From positions 1 to 64,000 of the forward strand of contig CAJQOX010000110.1 of the NCBI GenBank assembly GCA_905480075.1: DNA of 64,000 bases. Direction: 5' to 3'. The stretch is from an uncultured Aureispira sp. (GTDB lineage Bacteria > Bacteroidota > Bacteroidia > Chitinophagales > Saprospiraceae). A model generated the notes under the pieces. It made no database searches. It was not told the DNA's origin and was given only the letters and a program-made list of their open reading frames with translations. This document shows, piece after piece, positions 17,627-27,611 of this stretch (the first letter of the stretch is position 1; each line of letters opens with the position of its first letter). The position numbers and the translations under genes are program-made.

Positions 17627-19366
17627 TTGAAGGCAATAAAATATAATTACACATTCCTGTTTTTCCTGTGGTGGTTTTCACCAGGCAGCAGCATTGCACA
17701 AGTATCCTTTGAGGCTGTGTGCAATGTCAGGGAAGTATTTACAGACGAACCCTTCGAGCTAACATTTGAACTAAGGAATTCAAAAATTAAGTTGTTTAGC
17801 CCTCCGCCCTTTAACGGCTTGCAGGCAAAAGGACCAAAGGAGGGAAAATCAATCTCCTATATAAACGGAAACAGCGCCACAATAGAATCGCGGACTTATT
17901 ACCTTAAGGCTGTCAAACCCGGCAGATATAAAATTGGTTCTGCAAAAATAATTACACAGAACGGGACAACGGTGCGCAGCAAGGCTATGGTTATAAAAGT
18001 TATTGCCAGGAACAACAATAATAATAATGTATTAGATGGCAATATTTTCTTGAGAACTGAATTGAGCACCAATAATGCAGTAGCAGGAGAACAAGTTACT
18101 GTTGATATTAACATCTACACACAAGTAGCAATAGAACAGGTAGAAATTTCAAAAGAACCCAACTTTGGAAATGTTTATTATTATTATCTGAGAAGCTTTA
18201 GTGGTGAGAGCAAAACAAAAACAATCAACGGCAAAAAATATACAACAAAAACTCTGAGGAGGATGGTAATATTCCCATCATCACCTGGAGTACTAAAAAT
18301 AGACCCTGCCTTTGTTAAGGTGGGGGTAGCACAAAACAAAGGGGGTGCTTTCAATCCTTACCGGATCATGACTTACACACTTAAAAGCCTGCCAGTTGAA
18401 CTAAATATAAAAGAACTGAAGGGGCTCGCAAAAAACTTTTCGGGTACTACAGGAAACTACAATTTGGAGGCCCGTGTAAAAAAAAATACGATCAGCTCGG
18501 ATAATGTCCTCCAACTAACCCTTACGATACAGGGGCAGGGTGATATAAAGCAGGTTTTATCTCCCAAAACAGGAGCTGACACAAAATACTTCGACATTTT
18601 CTCTCCGAATATTACTGAAGAGATTCAGGAAGGAAGTCAATTACTTGGTGGCACAAAAAAATTTGAATATATAATGAATCCCAAAGCACTGGGAGATTTT
18701 ATAATAAAACCGGAATTCACTTTTTATAATGCCAGATTAAAACGATTCGTAAAACTTGATACTATCATCAATATTCGGGTAATTAAAGGGGAGAACAACC
18801 TGCCTCTCAAAGAAAAAAAGACAGAAATAAAAGAATTTACAGAAGAGATCCCACAAGCTATAAATGAATATAAACCACCACAAACAGAAGCGAAATTCAG
18901 ACAAAAAAACAACTTCAGCTTTATGGGATCGAAGATATTCTGGGCCTTATCATTCTTGCCTTTTTTGTTTTCAGCGATTCTCTTCGGGTGGAAATACAGA
19001 GAAGAAGCACAAATTAACAACTCGGTGTCTGATCAGAAAAAAATCAATGCAGTTTCAGAAGCTAATAAAGGACTAAAAGTCACTCAAAATCACCTTGCCG
19101 AGGGATTACATGAAGCCTTTTACAAAGAATTATCTAAAACTTTATTAGATTATATTAGTATTAAGTACGACATACCCACTATAAAATTAACAAAAAATAA
19201 TGTCAGAGAACAACTTACCAAACAGCATATCGATAAAAATAAAATTGATCGTCTGATCCTTATATTGGAGACATGTGAAAGCGCATTATTTTCAGGATTG
19301 ACAAAGAGTGAGTCAATGGAAACTATTTTCCGGGAAAGTTCGGATTTCATTAACAGTGACAGCTAA
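17627..19366 (+). CDS. batD: BatD family protein
   Basis: Repeated Ig-like modules 'NIFLRTELSTNNAVAGEQVTVDINIYTQV', 'RMVIFPSSPGVLKI', C-terminal TM and cytoplasmic helical domain; TTG start. Confidence 0.9.
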   Translation: MKAIKYNYTFLFFLWWFSPGSSIAQVSFEAVCNVREVFTDEPFELTFELRNSKIKLFSPPPFNGLQAKGPKEGKSISYINGNSATIESRTYYLKAVKPGRYKIGSAKIITQNGTTVRSKAMVIKVIARNNNNNNVLDGNIFLRTELSTNNAVAGEQVTVDINIYTQVAIEQVEISKEPNFGNVYYYYLRSFSGESKTKTINGKKYTTKTLRRMVIFPSSPGVLKIDPAFVKVGVAQNKGGAFNPYRIMTYTLKSLPVELNIKELKGLAKNFSGTTGNYNLEARVKKNTISSDNVLQLTLTIQGQGDIKQVLSPKTGADTKYFDIFSPNITEEIQEGSQLLGGTKKFEYIMNPKALGDFIIKPEFTFYNARLKRFVKLDTIINIRVIKGENNLPLKEKKTEIKEFTEEIPQAINEYKPPQTEAKFRQKNNFSFMGSKIFWALSFLPFLFSAILFGWKYREEAQINNSVSDQKKINAVSEANKGLKVTQNHLAEGLHEAFYKELSKTLLDYISIKYDIPTIKLTKNNVREQLTKQHIDKNKIDRLILILETCESALFSGLTKSESMETIFRESSDFINSDS

Positions 19367-19401
19367 TTCAGACTTAGATCAACACAAATAAAATAAAATA
19401 A

Positions 19402-20154
19402 ATGCAACCTATTGCCGTCATAAAACTATTATTATTCTGCTTGCTTATTCAAACTTCACGGGCAACAGATAGCAATGATAATATTTTTGCTAAAGCACTT
19501 CAGGCACAAAAAGACAGCCACTACACCGAAGCAATTTATCTATACGAGAGTCTGAAGAATAAAAATCTCACTTCCTCTGCTTTGCATAATAATCTGGGAC
19601 TTTCTTATATAGGAAAGCAACAAACGGGAAAGGCCATATTAGAATTTGAAAGAGCCCTGAAATCATCGGCAAATAACAAGGATGCGCTTCACAATTTAGA
19701 GGTAGCCCAAAAAGCCGTTGAAGAACAATACACTATAGCAAAGCCATTATTTTTTGTAAGATGGTGGAACGGAATCTCAAAATCGATGACATCTCCCGGC
19801 TGGGCAATCCTTTTTCTGATACAAATAAGTATAGGGTCTGCCGCCCTTTGTTACTGGCGAATATCAAAAAAGCGGACGTTCCTGAAAGCCGGAATAATGC
19901 TACTTATTTTAAGCTTACTTCCTTTAATCTTTGGCTTTCAGCAAAAATCCTTCGAAAGCAGCAAGAACACAGCAATATTAATAGTTGGCCATGCTGGTTT
20001 GCGACAATCTCCTGACCTTGCCGAAAAAGAGTCAGAAATAATTCATGAAGGTTCAAAAGTAGAAATACTGAAGCAAGAAGGCCTTTGGGTACATATCAGA
20101 TTACAAAACAATCTGATTGGCTGGATTCCTGTGAAGATGCTTGAAAGAATTTGA
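19402..20154 (+). CDS. batE: BatE-like TPR + SH3-domain protein
   Basis: TPR 'SALHNNLGLSYIGKQQTGKAILEFERALK', two TMs, C-terminal bacterial SH3 'AGLRQSPDLAEKESEIIHEGSKVEILKQEGLWVHIRLQNNLIGWIP'. Confidence 0.88.
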   Translation: MQPIAVIKLLLFCLLIQTSRATDSNDNIFAKALQAQKDSHYTEAIYLYESLKNKNLTSSALHNNLGLSYIGKQQTGKAILEFERALKSSANNKDALHNLEVAQKAVEEQYTIAKPLFFVRWWNGISKSMTSPGWAILFLIQISIGSAALCYWRISKKRTFLKAGIMLLILSLLPLIFGFQQKSFESSKNTAILIVGHAGLRQSPDLAEKESEIIHEGSKVEILKQEGLWVHIRLQNNLIGWIPVKMLERI

Positions 20155-20236
20155 ACATCAATATTCCTCAAATTTATCTGCTAATTCTGACAATCATGAA
20201 ATCATGTTTGTATCTTTGTCCAAACCAATAAATCAG

Positions 20237-21511
20237 ATGACAAACCGAAGCAAAGTTCCGAAAATAAAACCCGTTCAGACCCTAAACCTACAGAAACCTG
20301 TACTTCATCATCTCGACAATAAAATCCCTGTATACGAAATTAACATGGGGAGTCAGCAGGTAATAAAGCTAGAATTAATATTCAAAGCCGGAAGGTGGTA
20401 TGAGAAAGAACAACTCATTGCCCGTGCATGTTCTCAATTGTTGAAATCCGGAAGTCAGAATCATAATGCCGAACAAATGGCCAACTTTTTTGAATATTAT
20501 GGCGCTTCACTAGGCATTTACGATGGTTTCAATACTACCAACATTCAACTATATTGCTTGTCTAGGCATCTGAGCACCTTACTTCCCATGTTACAGGAAT
20601 TGTTGTTTGAGCCTTTGTTTGACGAAAAGGAGTTACAGAAATTCATCAGAATTAACCGACAGAATTTAAAAGTTCAGTTACAAAAAAACGATGTGGTTGC
20701 TTATCGCTTGTTTACTGAAAAGTTATTTGGTAAAAGCCATCCTTACGGTTATAACTCCACAGAAGAAAGTTATAAAAAAATTGACCTTGAAAAAATAAAA
20801 AGGCACTTCTATGAGAATTACACATCTGACAACTGTACAATAATTATTGCAGGAAAAATACCTCAGGGGACTACAGAACTACTAAACCGGCACTTTGGTC
20901 ATTTACCCACAAAAAAGAAAAGCCCGGAATCTCCTATAAAATTTTCTGCTATTCAAACAGGAGGAAATCTACATCAGGTAATTTCAGGGAAAAGTTTACA
21001 GGCATCGATCCGAATCGGGCGAAAAACCTTTAACAGAGCGCACCCGGATTGTGATCAGTTTTATATGATGAACATGGTACTTGGAGGATATTTTGGTGCT
21101 CGGTTGATGCAAAACCTTCGTGAGCGTAATGGTTATACCTATGGTTGTTATTCCTCAATAGAAACACTACGACACAGTGGTTATTGGTATATACATACTG
21201 ATGTGGGAATAGATGTAAAAGAGGCTGCACTGAAGGAAATTTATAATGAAATCGCCCGGCTTCAGGAGACATTAATCAGCGAGGAAGAACTCAAGATGGT
21301 CAAAAATTATTCCCTTGGTATGCAACTTACTTCACTTGACGGGGTTTTTAATGTATCAAGTATTATCAAAAGCCTTGTTACTGCAGATTTGGACGAAAGT
21401 GTTTTTTACAGATTCACGGAAACTATAAAAAACATCAGCAGCAGAGAGATACAATTGATGGCACAAAAGTATTTAAAGAAAGAAGAATTAACAGAAGTTG
21501 TAGTTATTTAA
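20237..21511 (+). CDS. M16-family peptidase homologue lacking the HxxEH zinc motif
   Basis: Pitrilysin fold 'KAGRWYEKEQLIARACSQLLKSGSQNHNAEQMANFFEYYGASLGIYDGFNTTNIQLYCL', 'GYFGARLMQNLRERNGYTYGCYSSIE'. Start placed at ATG 20237, downstream of a TATCTTTG -7 box. Confidence 0.9.
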   Translation: MTNRSKVPKIKPVQTLNLQKPVLHHLDNKIPVYEINMGSQQVIKLELIFKAGRWYEKEQLIARACSQLLKSGSQNHNAEQMANFFEYYGASLGIYDGFNTTNIQLYCLSRHLSTLLPMLQELLFEPLFDEKELQKFIRINRQNLKVQLQKNDVVAYRLFTEKLFGKSHPYGYNSTEESYKKIDLEKIKRHFYENYTSDNCTIIIAGKIPQGTTELLNRHFGHLPTKKKSPESPIKFSAIQTGGNLHQVISGKSLQASIRIGRKTFNRAHPDCDQFYMMNMVLGGYFGARLMQNLRERNGYTYGCYSSIETLRHSGYWYIHTDVGIDVKEAALKEIYNEIARLQETLISEEELKMVKNYSLGMQLTSLDGVFNVSSIIKSLVTADLDESVFYRFTETIKNISSREIQLMAQKYLKKEELTEVVVI

Positions 21512-21623
21512 CGTTACCTATATATCAATACAATGTTATGGCTTATTTTTTGTACTTTTCAACTACCAAAGATTATAAACAATGCTTTATTGTATAGCAT
21601 ACTACAGAGCAGAATAAAACAAG

Positions 21624-23375
21624 ATGTATCTAAGACAGGTATTTATACTATTTCTATTTTCTTTTCAACAGATACAATCTCAGATACCCCCTGAGGTTTG
21701 TGCCCGTTTGTTATTAGGTTCAGGTCAGGATTCGATAACCTGGAATGCAAGTCCCTGTGCCGTTTTCGGTGGCTATGTAATTTTGGGTCAGGAGAATGGG
21801 TCCGGTCCATTTATTCCTTTAGATACCGTTTTCTCTCCTGACATTGCCAATCCGAACACAGGAGAAATCCTGTGGAATTATCAGGTAGGAATGATATGTA
21901 ACGGTGCATTGACAAACCTATCAACAGTAGTAAGCAACCAAAGACCTGTTACCCCCGATCTTAGTTCGGTGAGTATTATTAATAATGTACCTGTAGTCAA
22001 CTGGCAGGCAAGTCCAAGCCCAGAAGTCAGCGGATACCAACTATACAAAGAAAACCCCTACGGTTCCGGCAATTTTTTCCCCTACCCTACTTCAAACAGC
22101 TTACAAAACGGAACAAGCTTTAACGACATCAGTGCAGCTTCACTACTTGTGAGATATGCAATAGTTGCTGTCAGTCCTTGCAACAAAAGCCTTCTAGGTA
22201 TAGGAAATGCTATTGATGGCACCACCGGACCACATACCTCGATGGTTGTCAGTGGAGACATTGACACTTGTGCACAGGAGATAGCCCTTAACTGGAATTC
22301 TTATGAAAACTGGCAGGACGGAGTGTTGCGGTACGAAATACTACTAAGTACCAACGGAAGTGGCTTTACTCCTTATGATACAGTTTCAGGAAATTCCACT
22401 TCCTACACCTACACTAATGCTCAGGACAATGACCTCTTAATTTTCCAGATACGTGCAACAGAACAAAACAAAAACAATAATGCTGTATCCAATGCACTGA
22501 CATTTAATGTACGAGTAAACCGACCGATGGACTTTATTCATATAACCGGCATTTCCGTCAACACAAGTAATGAGATTGAACTAGATTGGGATTGGGATAC
22601 GAATGTTGATTTTTCCAGTGCAGAAATTAACAAAGGAGCCGATGCTGCAAATTTAACTTTTTTACAAAGCCTTTTGAATTCAGGTACAACAAGTAACAGT
22701 ATTACTGATATCAATTCAAACCCTGAGATACAGCCCTATTATTACCAAATTTCAAGTCAGGATGAATGCAACCTAAGGGCTTACAGCAACCTTGCAGAAA
22801 CCATACACTTAACTACTGAAGCACTTGATAATTTCGAAAATAAAATAAATTGGTCTGCCGGAAAGATAGAATACGGAACCATTCAATCCTATATGCTATA
22901 CAAAATAATAAATGGATCGCCACAACTTATAGCCACCTTGCAGCCGGGCACATTTTCTCATACAGACATTCTTGATGTAACGAATGAAGCAGAGGCCGAG
23001 AACTGTTATTTTATCCGTGCGAACATTCTGTTAAACTTTCCGGACGGGCAATCAGCATACTCATCAAGTCAATCAAACCAAAGCTGTATCCGACAAGCAT
23101 CGAAAATTCATATCCCGAATGCAGTTTCACCAAATGGAAAGAACAGATATTTCCGTCCGGTTATAGTTTTCAGTCAAAGCATAAGCGACTATACCATGTT
23201 GATTTATGATCGCTACGGGCAGCAGATTTTTGAATCCGGCAACCTTTACGATGCCTGGAACGGCACAATGAATGGAGCGCCAATTAAAACCGGAGTATAT
23301 ATTTATTCCATACGCTTCAGACAGCCGAATGGTGAATGGATGGAACGGCAGGGAACCGTAATGTTGATCCGTTAA
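21624..23375 (+). CDS. T9SS type B (CHU_C / gliding-motility-associated) sorting-domain protein with FnIII-like repeats
   Basis: C-terminus 'IPNAVSPNGKNRYFRPV...YTMLIYDRYGQQIFESGNLYDAWNGTMNGAPIKTGVYIYSIRFRQPNGE'. Confidence 0.93.
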   Translation: MYLRQVFILFLFSFQQIQSQIPPEVCARLLLGSGQDSITWNASPCAVFGGYVILGQENGSGPFIPLDTVFSPDIANPNTGEILWNYQVGMICNGALTNLSTVVSNQRPVTPDLSSVSIINNVPVVNWQASPSPEVSGYQLYKENPYGSGNFFPYPTSNSLQNGTSFNDISAASLLVRYAIVAVSPCNKSLLGIGNAIDGTTGPHTSMVVSGDIDTCAQEIALNWNSYENWQDGVLRYEILLSTNGSGFTPYDTVSGNSTSYTYTNAQDNDLLIFQIRATEQNKNNNAVSNALTFNVRVNRPMDFIHITGISVNTSNEIELDWDWDTNVDFSSAEINKGADAANLTFLQSLLNSGTTSNSITDINSNPEIQPYYYQISSQDECNLRAYSNLAETIHLTTEALDNFENKINWSAGKIEYGTIQSYMLYKIINGSPQLIATLQPGTFSHTDILDVTNEAEAENCYFIRANILLNFPDGQSAYSSSQSNQSCIRQASKIHIPNAVSPNGKNRYFRPVIVFSQSISDYTMLIYDRYGQQIFESGNLYDAWNGTMNGAPIKTGVYIYSIRFRQPNGEWMERQGTVMLIR

Positions 23376-23549
23376 ATAACCCTCCTTTTTTAAGTCCGGC
23401 ATTTTCTCCTGGCCGACAATTCCCTTTATTCATAAATTCAATTAATCATCCGTGTTATTTGCCTGAAGTAATTATAGTTTTTCCATAATACTTCGTACTT
23501 TGTCATCTCATTTTTTTCCAGACAGTACTGCTGTCAAAATTAATCAATA

Positions 23550-24323
23550 ATGAAAACAAAAGAAGACATTGTACAGAACTGGCTACCAAGATATACAGGG
23601 ACCCAACTTGAGGAATTCGGAAAATATATTCTTTTAGTCAACTTCAGTGGGTATGTGGTAAAATTCGCCGAGATGCACAAGGTAGAAATCAAAGGCTATG
23701 GGAAAGCAATGCAGACCGCGACAGCAGACGGAATAACAATAATAAATTTTGGTATGGGCAGCCCTAATGCAGCTACTATTATAGATTTATTAACTGCTAT
23801 TGAGCCTAAAGCCTGTCTTTTTCTGGGAAAATGCGGCGGATTACGAAGTGACAAAAACAAGGTAGGAGATTTGATTTTACCTATTGCAGCGGTCAGAGGA
23901 GAGGGGACTTCTGATGATTATTTCCCTTCTGAGGTACCTGCCTTACCATCCTTTGCCTTACAAAAAGCAATTTCTACAACAATCCGTGATTTTCGTCTTG
24001 ATTATTGGACCGGAACGGTATACACAACAAACAGAAGGGTATGGGAACATGATCAGCAATTTAAAGAATACCTGCGGGCGATCCGATGTCTTGCAATAGA
24101 TATGGAGACAGCGACTTTGTTTATTTCTGCTTTTCACAACAAATTATCCGCCGGAGCATTGCTTTTGGTTTCTGATATGCCGATGATCCCAGAGGGAGTA
24201 AAGACATCTGAGAGTGATTCAAAAGTATCCCAAAACTATGTTAACATGCACCTTGAAGTAGGGATAGCATCCCTGAAGCAGCTAATCAACAATGGATTAA
24301 CTGTCAAACACTTGCATTTCTAA
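23550..24323 (+). CDS. amn: AMP nucleosidase
   Basis: 'INFGMGSPNAATIIDLL...LFLGKCGGLR...LPIAAVRGEGTSDDYFP...AIDMETATLF...LLVSDMPMIPEGVKTSESD'. Confidence 0.93.
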   Translation: MKTKEDIVQNWLPRYTGTQLEEFGKYILLVNFSGYVVKFAEMHKVEIKGYGKAMQTATADGITIINFGMGSPNAATIIDLLTAIEPKACLFLGKCGGLRSDKNKVGDLILPIAAVRGEGTSDDYFPSEVPALPSFALQKAISTTIRDFRLDYWTGTVYTTNRRVWEHDQQFKEYLRAIRCLAIDMETATLFISAFHNKLSAGALLLVSDMPMIPEGVKTSESDSKVSQNYVNMHLEVGIASLKQLINNGLTVKHLHF

Positions 24324-24371
24324 AACCCATCTACACATTTATAAACCAGAAGAACGAAAAAGTACCTGAAA

Positions 24372-24818
24372 ATGAAATTCCATATAGAGATTACGGTAGA
24401 CATATCACTAAACAAATTAATAGAATTATTTGAAAACCCGGAGAACCTCAAAAAATGGCAGCCAAATCTTATTAGTTTTGAGCATTTAAGCGGTGACATT
24501 GGTCAGGAAGGTGCTACTTCCCGGATTCATTATAATATGGTCGTAAAAAAAATTGTTATGCAGGAGACCATCATTAAAAGAAACCTGCCTGAAGAATTTG
24601 TCATTTTGTATGAATCAGATGGAGTCAGCAATACAGTTACAAATAACTTTAAGGAAACAGGGGTCAATAAAACACGGTGGATCATGCAAAACAATTTCAA
24701 ATTCTCAGGAATCATGAAATATGCCGCTATGGCACTGAAGGGTGTTTTCCGAAAACAGACAGAAATGACTATGGAGCGATTCAAAAAATTTGCTGAGACT
24801 ATAAAAGAAGAGGTTTAA
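24372..24818 (+). CDS. SRPBCC (START-like) family protein
   Basis: 'VDISLNKLIELFENPENLKKWQPNLISFEHLSGDIGQEGATSRI' ligand-binding fold. Confidence 0.8.
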   Translation: MKFHIEITVDISLNKLIELFENPENLKKWQPNLISFEHLSGDIGQEGATSRIHYNMVVKKIVMQETIIKRNLPEEFVILYESDGVSNTVTNNFKETGVNKTRWIMQNNFKFSGIMKYAAMALKGVFRKQTEMTMERFKKFAETIKEEV

Positions 24819-24829
24819 GAGCAATTAAA

Positions 24830-26290
24830 ATGAACTTTCATCTCAGGAATAATAAAGGGGAATACAAGACAACAACAGTATTATCAATATTGTTAAGTAT
24901 TTTTTTTCTTTTAAAGATTATACATGTAAACATTCCTCTTTTTCATGATGAGTTAGGTGTTTACGGACGGGCCTTATTTCACATGCTGAATAACGGGCCA
25001 CAGCTATATCCGGGTGGAATTGACCACTATATTACCAGAGGTCATCCTTTATTTTTTGCTTTTTTTTTAAGTATATTGACCAAATTAGGAGGGGGTACCA
25101 TTATTGCTGCCAGGTGTGTAATCTTACTCACATCGATAAGTTTACTTTTGACAACCTATTTTCTGGGCAAAGAAATCTGTGGAAAAAAAACAGGAATATT
25201 GGCATCTGTCACCCTTGCATTCCAGCCAATTTTCTTTGCTCAGAGCACCTTAATATTACCTGAAATCCTTCTGAGTTTACTTGGCATGCTCTGTCTTTTG
25301 TTTTACCTGAAGAAAAAGTATTTATATTTTTTCTTTTTTGCTACCCTTATGGCACTAACAAAGGAAACCTCTGTTGTAATTTTTGCAGGCATAGCCATTC
25401 ATGAATGGTATAAAGATAAATTCAAAATAAGTCCCGGGCTAATTCTAAGAATAGTAAAATGGTCAGTACCCACCTTATTTTTCCTGGCATTTTTAATCGT
25501 TCAGAACTACCAATGCGGTTATTATTTATACCCTTATCATACCAACCTTGTATCTTTTTCAATTACAAGTATTTTATTGCGTTTGGCATTGAATATTATT
25601 GCCATTTTCCTTGACCAGGGAAGGTTTATGTTAACCTTTGCAATTATTATTGCATTAATGAGAATGACAAAGGAAGAGCGGGTTGAAATATTTCATAAAA
25701 TTTCTGTTCCTGCTGTAGTAATTATGATGATGCTATTATTTTCTTGTATTAATTACTTCATGCCCCGGTATTTTTTATTAGTCCTTCCATTAATGATGAT
25801 TGCTTTTTTTACTATAGTAGAATCACGGGGCTATACCCTAAAGCATTTAGCAGTTTATTTCTTGCTGACCCTTCCCTTTCAATGCAATTTTTTCGTTTTC
25901 CGAAATGATGACAATATGGGTTATTTAATTGTAGTAGAAAACATAAAAAAAAGCATAGCAGAATTAGACAGATTAACAGAAGGTAAAAAAGTTAGGGTTT
26001 TTGCTCAATTCCCCGAAATAAATGCATTGGATTTTCCTGAGAATGGCTACACCAACAATCCGAACTACCAATTAACAACGGTGTATAGTGACAGCGTAGA
26101 ATACATACTAAAAAGCGGGCAGGAATATATAATTCTGGACAGATATATCAATAAGGTAGATTATAATCTGGACCAATCAATTGATTCTATTGTACAGGAT
26201 GCCATGATCAACAATGATTCGAAAGTTGAGCTATTATATGACCGGAAGCTTTTTTTCAACAGACAAAGAATATTTAAAACAAACAACTAA
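24830..26290 (+). CDS. GT39/ArnT-like membrane glycosyltransferase
   Basis: Polytopic; 'HDELGVYGRALFHMLNNGPQLYPGGIDHYITRGHPLFFAFFLSIL', 'TKETSVVIFAGI'. Confidence 0.75.
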   Translation: MNFHLRNNKGEYKTTTVLSILLSIFFLLKIIHVNIPLFHDELGVYGRALFHMLNNGPQLYPGGIDHYITRGHPLFFAFFLSILTKLGGGTIIAARCVILLTSISLLLTTYFLGKEICGKKTGILASVTLAFQPIFFAQSTLILPEILLSLLGMLCLLFYLKKKYLYFFFFATLMALTKETSVVIFAGIAIHEWYKDKFKISPGLILRIVKWSVPTLFFLAFLIVQNYQCGYYLYPYHTNLVSFSITSILLRLALNIIAIFLDQGRFMLTFAIIIALMRMTKEERVEIFHKISVPAVVIMMMLLFSCINYFMPRYFLLVLPLMMIAFFTIVESRGYTLKHLAVYFLLTLPFQCNFFVFRNDDNMGYLIVVENIKKSIAELDRLTEGKKVRVFAQFPEINALDFPENGYTNNPNYQLTTVYSDSVEYILKSGQEYIILDRYINKVDYNLDQSIDSIVQDAMINNDSKVELLYDRKLFFNRQRIFKTNN

Positions 26291-26672
26291 CAGTTAACAA
26301 ACAGCCCTTTATAGTTCATGCTAAAAAGTATTCACTAAAACATTTTGGCAGATTGAAAATTGAATTTTGCGAAATGCAAAAACACTTCAGGGAGAGAAGA
26401 CATTACCTGCCGAGCTCCTTCAAAAAAGGCTGAAAGAAAGCAATCTTTGAGATTCATTTATGCCACTGATTTTACAGAAAAAAATCATCACATTATTAAT
26501 TTTGCATCATTTTCAACTCTCTATATAAAATTAATAGCGCTGAAATCAGTTTTTATGTTAAAAAAACTATTAATAGTTAATTTCAGCAGCATATTTGTCT
26601 GAGGTTTTTATAAATTTGTGCTGCATTAATCTAAGGCAAAGCCCTTAAGCACTTCATATATAAAAAAATCCT

Positions 26673-27278
26673 ATGATAGCATATCTTAAAGGCAAATTGA
26701 CACACAAAAGCCCAACTGATGTAATTGTTGAAACCAATGACGGCATAGGGTACATTGTACATATTACACTGGGCACATTCAATAAAATAAGAGCGCTTGA
26801 GGAAATAAAATTATTAACTCATTTTATTGTAAAGGAAGACAGTCAGACACTGTATGGCTTTGCTGAAGAAGACGAACGACATATTTTTATTCAATTAATA
26901 TCCGTTTCAGGAGTAGGCCCTGCCACCGCCCGTTTATTATTATCTACGCTATCTGCACAGGATGTAAGGAATGCTATCATTTCTGAAAACATCAATGTTC
27001 TGAAAAGCGCCAAAGGAATTGGCCCCAAGGCATCAAAAAGAATTGTTTTGGAATTAAAAGACAAACTGCTGAAGGATAGTGGTCAGGAAAGTGCGGTTAT
27101 TGCCAAAACTTTAACAGTTAATAACATAGTGCAAGAAGAAGCTTTATCCGCATTAATTGCGTTAGGTTTTAACAAGGTACAGGTTCAGAAAGCATTAAAC
27201 AGGATTTCAAAAACTTCAAAAGTCATAAATGATTCAAGTGAATTAATAAAACAAGCCTTAGGGCAATTGTCTTCCTGA
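26673..27278 (+). CDS. ruvA: Holliday junction branch migration protein RuvA
   Basis: 'MIAYLKGKLTHKSPTDVIVETNDGIGYIVHI...VSGVGPATARLLLSTL...KGIGPKASKRIVLELKDKL'. Confidence 0.97.
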   Translation: MIAYLKGKLTHKSPTDVIVETNDGIGYIVHITLGTFNKIRALEEIKLLTHFIVKEDSQTLYGFAEEDERHIFIQLISVSGVGPATARLLLSTLSAQDVRNAIISENINVLKSAKGIGPKASKRIVLELKDKLLKDSGQESAVIAKTLTVNNIVQEEALSALIALGFNKVQVQKALNRISKTSKVINDSSELIKQALGQLSS

Positions 27279-27611
27279 AAAAACCATGCTCCAAAGAAGA
27301 ACACAATATTATAAACAAAGGAAACACATCGCTTTACTTCATTTCATAAAAACAAAATTATAAGGTTCAAATTCTACGTTTTTTATACTAAACAAGGTCA
27401 AAAAATCTCATTTCAGTTGGATTTTCAGCTTAAAAGGCACATATCTTTTATAAGCATGAAATTCTTTAGTGGATTATCAAGAAAATCAATGAAAAAAAGA
27501 TATTTTTGAACTCCTTTTATTGATATCTGTTCTTTTTGGCTAAACCCCTGGAAAACGAACAAAAGCAAGACACTGCAGAACAGTCTCTTGTTGCTACAAT
27601 CAAGCGAATTT

